The position numbers and the translations under genes were made by a program. Below are positions 45,334 through 54,100 of a DNA stretch of 64,000 bases, in pieces (position 1 is the first letter of the stretch; each line of letters starts with the position of its first letter). The notes beneath the pieces were generated by a model that searched no databases, was not told the origin of the DNA, and saw nothing but the letters and a program-made list of their open reading frames with translations. The DNA comes from Salinirubrum litoreum (GTDB taxonomy: Archaea; Halobacteriota; Halobacteria; Halobacteriales; Haloferacaceae), in assembly GCF_020567425.1 (NCBI RefSeq), contig NZ_JAJCVJ010000003.1, forward strand, positions 496,001 to 560,000, written 5' to 3'.

Positions 45334-46586
45334 TCCCGCTCCAGTCGCTCGCCGACACGCTCGGCATCTCGGCACAGGAGGCACTCGACATCCTGATCTT
45401 CTCCGTGCGGGACGGCTTCGTGCAGGTCAGCGCCTTCGTCGCGGTCACGGTTCTCATCTTCAGCTACATCCAGTACCGCACCGGCGGCCGACTCGTCACC
45501 TATCTGGAGGAGAACGAACGCCTCCAGCCACTCGCGGGCGCACTGCTCGGCCTGACGCCGGGGTGTGGCGGCGCGATCATCGCGATGCCGCTGTACATCC
45601 GGGGATCGGTCAGCTTCGGGACCGTCGTCGCCGCACTCGCCGCGACCGCCGGTGACGCGGCGTTCGTCATCCTCGCGTTGGCTCCCGAGGCGGCACTGTA
45701 CGCCTACGGTCTCGCGTTCGTCTCGGCCGTGCTGTTCGGCTACGCCATCGACATGTACGGACTCGGTGTCGGCCGGGTCGACGACGCGGTCGCTCGACTC
45801 GGTCGGCCGATGACCGACGGCGGCCTCGCGACCACGAACGTCGCCAGCGGCGGCCCGAGTATCCCCGACTACGAGGGCGACGACGCGCACTGTCGCGTCG
45901 ACGACGACTCACCGGTCGAGAGCGGTCCCATGACGACGATCAGTCACGCGGTCCACGTCGTCTGGTGGGTCGTCGCCGCCGGTGGATTAGTCGCCGGCGT
46001 GCTGTACCTCGCGCGCGGTGCCCCGGAGGTCCCGCTGGCGTTCGGCCTGTCCTTCTTCGGCCTGTTCACCGTGGCCGGTCTCGTCGGCACGGTCGCCTCG
46101 TTCTACCTCCACTTCGTCGGCCGCCGGTTCATCGGCGAGGGTGCGGCCGGTCGCATCCGCGACGACTTCGCCAGCGCCTACGACACCTTCCAGCACGCGG
46201 CGATGGAGACCAGCATGGTCACGGTCTGGGTCATCGGCGCGTATCTGGTCTACGAGTACAGCATCGTCGTCTTCGCGCTCGACATCGGCGCACTCACGGC
46301 GGCCGCGGGCGTCCTCGCACCGATCGGCGGCGCACTGCTGGGTCTCATCCCCGGCTGTGCCCCCCAGATCGTCTTCGCCGGCCTCTACGCCGAGGGGGCG
46401 ATCCCCTTCTCTGCGCTCACCGCGAACGCGATCAGTCAGGACGGGGACGCGCTGTTCCCCCTGATGGCGATCGACATGAAGGCCGCCATCGTCGCCACCA
46501 TCTACACGACGATCCCGGCGCTGATCGTCGGCATCGCGCTGTACTACGTCTGGCCATTCGCCGACTTCGGCTTCGGGGTGCTGTAG
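45330..46586 (+). CDS. Probable heavy-metal/manganese exporter (ArsP_2/DUF2899 family)
   Basis: A 418-residue membrane protein with about ten hydrophobic segments in two related halves. Each half carries a Pro-Gly-Cys signature: GLTPGCGGAIIAMPLY (~residue 75) and GLIPGCAPQIVFAGLYAEG (~residue 340), with QDGDALFPLMA after the second. This fits the putative 10-TM metal exporter family often annotated as manganese or arsenic efflux. The central cytoplasmic loop (~residues 165-205) contains DDAHCRVDDDSP. It starts with GTG in a GTGA overlap and is followed directly by a UspA gene. Confidence 0.72.
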   Translation: MIPLQSLADTLGISAQEALDILIFSVRDGFVQVSAFVAVTVLIFSYIQYRTGGRLVTYLEENERLQPLAGALLGLTPGCGGAIIAMPLYIRGSVSFGTVVAALAATAGDAAFVILALAPEAALYAYGLAFVSAVLFGYAIDMYGLGVGRVDDAVARLGRPMTDGGLATTNVASGGPSIPDYEGDDAHCRVDDDSPVESGPMTTISHAVHVVWWVVAAGGLVAGVLYLARGAPEVPLAFGLSFFGLFTVAGLVGTVASFYLHFVGRRFIGEGAAGRIRDDFASAYDTFQHAAMETSMVTVWVIGAYLVYEYSIVVFALDIGALTAAAGVLAPIGGALLGLIPGCAPQIVFAGLYAEGAIPFSALTANAISQDGDALFPLMAIDMKAAIVATIYTTIPALIVGIALYYVWPFADFGFGVL

Positions 46587-47033
46587 ATGTACGACACGAT
46601 CCTCGTCCCGACCGACGGGAGCGACCGCTCGCTGACGGCGTTGCGCCACGCGCTCGAACTCGCCGAAGCGGTCGACGCGAGCGTCCACGCGCTGTACGTC
46701 GTCGACACCGAGACGAGTTGGCTGACGGTCTCCAAGTCGGAGGTACGAGACACGCTCAGGAACGTCGGTGAAGACGCCGCCCGGCAGGCGCTGTCGAGTG
46801 CCGAGCGACTGGCCGCCGACTTCGACGTGTCGCTCGTCACCGCGACCCGCGAGGGGAGTCCCGACGAGGCGATCATCGACTACGTGACGAGCGAGGACAT
46901 CGACCTCGTGGTGATGGCTACCCACGGGCGACAGGGTATCGGACGGCGGCTCCTCGGAAGCGTGACCGAGCGAGTCGTTCGGGACGCGCCGGTGCCGGTG
47001 ACCACGATCAGCGAGTCCGCCGGCGACGGCTGA
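46587..47033 (+). CDS. Universal stress protein (UspA family)
   Basis: A 148-residue nucleotide-binding protein. It begins MYDTILVPTDGSDRSLTALRHAL and has the ATP-binding G-x2-G-x9-G-S/T-type motif in THGRQGIGRRLLGSVTERV. The ATG follows the exporter stop without a gap (TAG-ATG), so the two are cotranscribed. Its role may be stress signalling linked to metal stress. Confidence 0.9.
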   Translation: MYDTILVPTDGSDRSLTALRHALELAEAVDASVHALYVVDTETSWLTVSKSEVRDTLRNVGEDAARQALSSAERLAADFDVSLVTATREGSPDEAIIDYVTSEDIDLVVMATHGRQGIGRRLLGSVTERVVRDAPVPVTTISESAGDG

Positions 47034-47034
47034 G

Positions 47035-47088
47035 TCGGTCGACGCGAGAGTGCGTGCGAGTCCAGTCCAGTCCAGTTCGGTCGACGCG
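47035..47088. repeat. 12-bp direct repeats around a tandem AGTCC run
   Basis: TCGGTCGACGCG occurs at 47035-47046 and 47077-47088, with three AGTCC copies at about 47068-47082 region between them. It lies in the short convergent gap between uspA and the HTH regulator. It may be part of a bidirectional terminator; no function is known. Confidence 0.4.
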
Positions 47089-47105
47089 CGAGTGGTCCTG
47101 CCCGG

Positions 47106-47873
47106 TTAGTCCAGTGGCTCTCCGCGCGCCTTGTGGTCGGCGACGATCCCTTTTCCCCACTCGACGGCCGCGTCGTCGTCGGTCGTCGCCACCGCCGCCA
47201 CGATGCCGCTCTCGTCGTCGAACCCGGCGACCACGAGCGTCCCGTCGTAGATACCGATGTCCAGCGGCGACTGGTCGACGATGTAGGTCGTGGTCGTGTC
47301 GAACCTCATCAGTTCGTCGTGGCCCTCGTTGTGTTGCCGGCGTACCCCGTCGAAGGCTGACTGGGTGAGCACCCACTCGACGTCCACGCCGGAGCGGATC
47401 ACCTCGTAACTCGCCGCCATCACCGACGGCGACGCGAAACTGCTGGTGAGGCCGGTCATCGACTCCTCCGTCGACTCGATGATCGCCGCGATGTGCTGGT
47501 CGACGGAGTAGGGCGCAGCCGGTGTACTCTGCACGACGGTCGCGTCGGTGAACAGGTCGGCGTTCGCGGCCAGTTCCGGCGCGTCGACGTGTGCCAACAC
47601 CGGTTCGAGCGTGGTCGTCCCGTCGAGCCCGGACCGGAACGACTCGATCTGTCGGAGCACGGTCCGCCCGACCCCCGTCAGCCGATAGCCGTTGCCGACC
47701 TTCTCCAGGAGTCCCCGTTCTTCGAGACTCCCCGTCGCCCGGTACGCCGTCGCTCGTGAACAGTCCGCGCGCTCGGCGATCGTCGGCCGACCGACCGGAC
47801 CGTCACGACAGGCCTCGAGGACCGGGGCACGCTGGACGAGCGACCCGATCTCGTCGAGTGGCGTCCGACTCAT
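47106..47873 (-). CDS. HTH transcriptional regulator with FilR1/DUF1724-like C-terminal domain
   Basis: A 255-residue regulator. A winged HTH covers residues ~1-75 (GRPTIAERADCSRATAYRATGSLEERGLLEKVGNGYRLT). The C-terminal part (~residues 110-250) fits the archaeal FilR1/DUF1724 domain (VVQSTPAAPYSVDQHIAAI, VEWVLTQSAFDGV, IVDQSPLDIGIYDGTLVVAGFD). The ATG at 47873 is chosen over the codon at 47894. It diverges from the giant surface-protein gene and may control it. Confidence 0.8.
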   Translation of the reverse strand: MSRTPLDEIGSLVQRAPVLEACRDGPVGRPTIAERADCSRATAYRATGSLEERGLLEKVGNGYRLTGVGRTVLRQIESFRSGLDGTTTLEPVLAHVDAPELAANADLFTDATVVQSTPAAPYSVDQHIAAIIESTEESMTGLTSSFASPSVMAASYEVIRSGVDVEWVLTQSAFDGVRRQHNEGHDELMRFDTTTTYIVDQSPLDIGIYDGTLVVAGFDDESGIVAAVATTDDDAAVEWGKGIVADHKARGEPLD

Positions 47874-47993
47874 ACGATACTCTCTCTGTCGCACACCTTA
47901 ACGTTTCATCTCCCGTACCCATCTCACAACTGTTGTGACGGCCGCACGGTCGCGTTCGGTCGTCTCAGCCGTGAACCACCGTCTCACCGGTGC

Positions 47994-48000
47994 TTATTAA
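47994..48000 (+). promoter_or_regulatory. TATA box placing transcription start at the 48025 uORF
   Basis: TTATTAA at 47994-48000 lies 25-31 bases before the ATG at 48025. That predicts transcription starting at, or within a few bases of, this ATG. The message would be leaderless for the short ORF, leaving the giant gene start (48120) internal. Confidence 0.6.
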
Positions 48001-48024
48001 CGGAATTGGACATTTCCCGAACTA

Positions 48025-48123
48025 ATGGCAGTCAGGAGACGGGCGACGGCGGGACGACGTATCGACAGATCACGAACCTGGGAGACGGTCGAGGTGGGTG
48101 CGACTGCGGAGCACCCCGAATGA
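48025..48123 (+). CDS. Leaderless 32-residue upstream ORF coupled to the giant surface protein
   Basis: ATG at 48025 opens MAVRRRATAGRRIDRSRTWE and the frame ends at a TGA (48121-48123) that overlaps the ATG of the giant gene as ATGA. The N-terminal half is very basic (six Arg in the first 12 residues), unlike the acidic proteome. With the TATA box at 47994 this would be the first ORF on a leaderless transcript. It is probably a translational control element; a functional peptide cannot be excluded. Confidence 0.5.
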   Translation: MAVRRRATAGRRIDRSRTWETVEVGATAEHPE

Positions 48124-51100
48124 GTCTTCCGAGTGACACATCATATCGTCGACTGATCACTCGCGGCCGACTCCAGACACTGGTCGTGGTGCTCGTCACC
48201 CTGCTGGTCGTCACCGCCGGCGTCGGCCCGGCGGTCGCCGTGTCGACCGCGTCCGGCGACGCGACGCTCTCCGATTCGACCGACCCGCCCGCCGACCGAA
48301 CCGAACTCGCGGTCGTCGACACCAGCGTCGCCGGCCACGAGACGCTCGCACGAACCGCCTCGGCCGAGGGGATCGAAGTCGTCCGCGTCGACGGCGCTCG
48401 CGACCTGCGCTCGGCACTCGCCGACCGGTCGGGCCTCGACGCGATCCACCTCCTCTCACACGGGAATCGCGGCCGCCTCCACCTCGGTGACGACGACTTC
48501 TCCGCAGACGGCCCGACTGCCGCTGACGCCACCCTGCGCGCACTCGGCGACAGTCTCGCAGTCGACGGCGACCTGCTCCTCTACGGCTGTCGGATCGGCA
48601 CCGACGCGGGCGACGACTCCTTCGTGACGCGACTCGCGGCCGTCACCGGTGCGGACGTGGCCGCCTCGACCGACCTCACCGGCACCGAGCGTCTCGGCGG
48701 CGACTGGGACCTCGAACGCGAGGTCGGACGCGTCGACACCGCGAGTCTGACAGCCGACGACTACTCGGGTCTCCTCCTCGGTGGCTACACCACCATCCCG
48801 GCCGGCAGTTCGCCACTCTCCGGCTTCTCCGACTCGCGGCTCCGCATCTCGGGCGCGACCGAGATGCTCCCAATCGACTACGACGGCGACGGCGACACGG
48901 ACTTCATCGTGGCCGACTCCGGGAGCAACTTCAACCTCCTCGAGAACGACGGGAGTGGCGGCTTCACGGAGCGAACCGGCGTCACGGTCGATCTGACGCT
49001 GACGACGGTGGACAACTTCGTGGTCGTGGACTACGACGACGACGGCGACCCGGACATCGTGGACGCGAACGCCGGTGCCGAGAGCGAGGCGCGAATCCTC
49101 CGGAACGACGGCGGCGGAACCTTCACCACACTCTCGGCTGGTAGTTCACCCCTCTCGGGGTTCGGCAACTCCCGACTGGCGATCGGTGGCACGAACGAAC
49201 TGATCCCCATCGACTGGGACGGCGACGGCGACACCGACTTCGTCACGGCCGACACCGGCGCGGGCTGGAACCTCCTCGAGAACGACGGCAGTGGCGGGTT
49301 CACGGAGCGAACCGGCGTCTCCATCGACATCTCGGAGACGAACGCGATCAACATTCTGGTGGTGGACTACGACGGCGACGGCGACCCCGACATCGTCGAT
49401 CCGATGGTCGACAGCGCGAACGACGCGACCGTCCTCCGGAACGACGGCGGTGGCTCGTTCACGACGCTCGCGCCCGGGAGCGGCTCTCCGCTGGCTGGCT
49501 TCACGAACTCACAGTTCAACGTCTCCGGCAACCGGGAGCTACTCCCCATCGACTACGACGTGGACGGCGACACCGACTTCCTCGTCGCGGACTCCGGCAG
49601 TGGCTGGAACCTCCTCGAAAACGACGGCACCGGTGGGTTCACCGAGCAGACCGGGGTCGCGGGCGACCTCTCGCTCGACACGGCAAACGAGTTCCCGGTC
49701 GTGGACTACGACGACGACGGCGACCCGGACATCGTCGACGCCACGGCGGGGACCGATCAGAACGCGGCGATTCTGGAAAACGGTGCGTCTCCCCCCGCGC
49801 TGATCGCCAATACACCGGCAGACGGCACGACGGATTTCCCGGCGAACGCCGACATCGTGCTGGAGTTCGACGAGACCGTCTCGCTCGGCACCGGCGACGT
49901 GGTGATCCGGCGCGTCTCGGACGACTCGCCGGTGGCGACCGCAGACGTGACGACCAGCGCAGTCACGCTCGGTAGCGGGACGCAGGTGACGGTCGATCCG
50001 TCCAGCGACCTGCCGACCGGCGTCGATCTGTACGTCCACGTCGAACCCGGCGCGATCACCGACGGAGACGGGGAGATTCCGACCTCGCTGACGGACGACC
50101 CCTCGACGCTGAACTTCGTCGCAATCGTGCCGAACGACCCGCCGACCTTCGTCGACGCCAGTCCCTCGGTCTCGGTGCCGGAAGACGGCGGGCCGGTCTC
50201 GGTCGACGCGGGCCTGACAGCCAGCGATCCCGACGGTGACGCCCTGACGTGGGAGGTCGCCAGCGCACCCGACCACGGTACACTCGCCGGCTTCCCGACG
50301 ACGGTCTCCTCGGGGACCACCACCGACACCGATCCCTCGGGACTGAGCTACGAACCCGACGCCGACTTCGCCGGCTCGGACAGCTTCGAGGTACGCGTCG
50401 TGGACGCAGTCGGCGACAGCGACACGATCACCGTCTCGGCGACGGTCGCCGACGCGCCCGAAGTCGCGTCGATCACCCGCGCCGGCGCGGGCGACGAGAC
50501 GAACGCCGACAGCCTCGACTTCGACGTGGCGTTCTCGACAGCAGTCCAGAACGTCGACACCGGCGACTTCACCCTCACGACGACCGGCGACGCGACCGGC
50601 ACCGTCTCGGCGGTCGACGCCTCGGCCGGCAGTTCGATCACCGTCACTGTCGGTTCGCTCGCCGGCGACGGCACGGTCCGACTCGACCTCGCGGACGACG
50701 ACTCGATCACGGGCGACGACGTGGGCGCGGTCCCTCTCGGCGGCGTCGGGACGACCGGCGCGGGCGACGGGAGCGCGACCGGCGACGAGACGTACACGCT
50801 CGACAACACCGGGCCGACCTTCGACTCGGCTCCCAGCGCGTCGATTCTCGAAGGTCGGACCGGCACCCTGCTCGACGTACAGGCCGACGACGACGCCGGC
50901 ACCGCGTACGACACCGATGTCTCCTACGCGCTCTCGGGGACCGACGCCGGACCCTTCTCGCTCGACTCGGGCACTGGGTCGCTGTCGATCGGGACGCCAC
51001 TGGACTACAGTTCCCCGACCGACGCGAACGCGGACAACGACTACGAACTGACCGTGACCGCGACCGACGACGCCGGCAACACGGCGACCCAGTCGGTCGT

Positions 51101-54100
51101 CGTCTCGGTCACCGAGGACACCAGCATCCCGACCGTCCTGCCGGCCGACTCCGACCCGGCAAACGGCGACTACTACGTCTCGGGCGATCCGATCACGGTT
51201 CGGTTCTCCGAGCCGATTCTCCTCGGCTCGGCGGGCACCGTGACGATCACCGACGAGACGAGCGGGACCGTCGCCGAGACGTTCGACGTGCAGGCCGACG
51301 CCGGGAGCGGTCCCGGCACCGTCTCGGTCTCGGACGCGAACCTGACGATCAGGCCGTCGTCCGCGCTCGCCGACCGGACCGACTACGCGGTCGATCTGTC
51401 GGCCGGTGCGGTCGTGGATCGCGGCCAGAACCCGATTCCTGCGTTCGACGGCACCGACACGCTCCAGTTCACCGCACTCGCGGGCGACTCGGCACTGATC
51501 ACGACCGCACCCGACTTCGACACGACGACCGGCGCGGGCATCCGCGACGGGGTCACGGCGAGTGCGAGCGACCAACTCCTGATCGTCTCCGACCCTGCCC
51601 ACCTCACGTCGGGGTCGGTTCTCGACGGGGCTGGGGGCGACGACACCGTCTCGCTCTCGCAGGCGGGCACCTACGACCTCACCGCCACCTCGCAGGTGAC
51701 CGGCTTCGAGGACGTACAGAGCCGCGCGGACGGCGACACGACACTCGTCGTCGGGAGCGGGAGCGACGACTTCGACGGCTACACCGGCACCACGGCCCAC
51801 ACCGAGACGCTGACGACGACCGCGAGTAGCACCTCGCTGACCTTCGTCCCCTTCACCGACTGGGAGCGCGTCAGCGTGACAGGCACCGACGCGACGCTCA
51901 CCGTCACGACCGGCGTCCTCACCGACCTCGACAGCCTCGACGCGCCGGGCGCGGCCAGCGGGGACACCCTGCGGTTCGCCACCGGATCGGCGGACGCCAC
52001 CGGTGCCGACCTGACCGGCTTCGAGACGGTCGCGGTCGGCACCGGCGGCGACACGCGCCTCGTGATCGACCGCGACGCGACGCGCGACGTGACCGCGTTC
52101 GACACCGGCGACACGGCCGGAAACGACTCACTGGTGACGACCGACGCCGAACTGAACGTCTCCGGGCGCTCGCTCGGCGGCTTCGACACGCTCCAGACGA
52201 CGAATGCCAGCGGGACGACCTTCGTCGTGGACGACGCCGGCACGAGGACGCTGACTGAGATCACCGGCGAGTTCGCCGCGAGCGACACGCTCTCGCTGAC
52301 CGGCACTGCGCCGAACCTGACCGGCACCGATCTCACGTCTCTCGACACGATCCGACTCTCTCGGGACGCGACGCTGACGACCGACCAGCAGACGGTCGAC
52401 TCGGTGACGACCCTCGCGGGCAGTGACGGGACCGAGGGACTCACGACCGCAGACGAGACCCTCGACCTCTCGGGGACGCAGGTCACGAGCGTCGAGTCGC
52501 TGGCGAGTACCTCGGTGAACGCCTCCTCGTTCACCGTGACCGACGCGCAACTCGGCTCGCTCACGACAGTCACCGCGACCGAGAGCGGGAGCGAACTGGT
52601 CACGACCGGCCCGACGCTCGACGCCTCGACGCTGACCGTGACGAGAGTGGACACCTTCCGGACCACGGACGCGTCCGGCACGGTGATCATCGGGACCGCG
52701 ACGCCGGACACCCTCGTCGGCTTCGACGGCGACGACAGCCTCGTCGGCGGCACGGGTGCGGACACGCTCACCGGGAACGCGGGCGTCGACGAGTTCGGCG
52801 GGACTCCCGCCGGTCTCGACCGCGACACGATCACCGACTTTGGCGACGCTGGCACGACCGTGGACGCCGAGTCCATCGTCGTCACCGGCGACGCGACCGC
52901 CGCGACCGAGGGCGAGTACGCTCGTGTCACACAGAGCGGTGGCGACAGCGTCGTCACCCTCGACACCGACGTCCCCTCGGCCGACACCTTCGACTCGGCG
53001 GACACTCGGCTCACGCTGACGGGGATCACTATCGACAGTCTCCGGGTGGAGACCGACGCCGGCGACGCGGTGCTGACGGTCAACAGTCCGCCGACGACCG
53101 CCGACTTCGGCGTCACGACCGACGAGGACACCCGGTACGTCTTCGCGGTCGGAGACGTCCCGTTCGACGATCCGAACCCCGGCGACACGCTCCAGCAGGT
53201 GACGTTCACCGGCGTCGCTGGCGACGGCTCCTTGTTCCTCGACGCGAACGCCGACGACCGGAACGACGGGGAGGAACTCACTACCGGCGACACCGTGCCG
53301 GTCGGCAACATCTCTGCGGGCGACCTCCAGTACGCACCGCCCGCAAACGCCTCGGGCGACGCGCTGGCGACCGCGACCTTCACGGTCGGCGACGGCGTGA
53401 CGACTGCGGCGACAGACGCGACGCTGACGGTAGACGTGACCGCCGTCAACGACGCCCCGCGCATCTCGGGGTCGCCGACCGCCTCGGTCGCACAGGACCA
53501 GCAGTATCGCTTCACGCCGACCGCGACCGACGTGGACACCGGCGACACGCTGACGTTCTCGGGCACCGGCGTCCCGGACTGGGCCAGCGTCGATCCGGCG
53601 ACCGGCGAACTCGCCGGCACGCCCGGGCCGACCGACGTGGCGACCTACGACGGGATCGAACTCGTCGTCACCGACTCCGCGGGCGCGACAGACACGCTCG
53701 GGCCGTTCTCGATCACGGTGACGAACGTCAACGACGCGCCGACGATCACGAACAGTCCGGCGACCACCGCACCCGAGGATGCGGCGTACAGTTTCGTCCC
53801 GTCGGTCACGGACCCGGACGCGGGCGACACGACGACCTTCGCCGTGACCGCGCTCCCGAGCTGGGCGAGCTTCGACACGGCGACCGGCGAACTGTCGGGG
53901 ACGCCGACGAACGCGGACGTGGGTAGCTACGACGACATCGAGATCACCGTGACCGACGCGGCGGGCGCGACCGACACGGTCGGGCCGGTCTCGATCACGG
54001 TGACGAACACGAACGACGCACCGACCGCGACCGACGAGCAGTACGCCGTCGGTGCGAACTCGACGCTGTCGGTCTCCGCGCCCGGACTCCTCACGAACGC

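Noticed and set aside
48006-48119. TTG start 38 codons upstream for the adhesin
   Set aside because: It would lie within about 10 bases of the TATA box at 47994-48000, before the predicted transcription start, and adds a Gly/Cys-rich stretch with no support. The ATG at 48120 has a coupling overlap and directly precedes the signal peptide.
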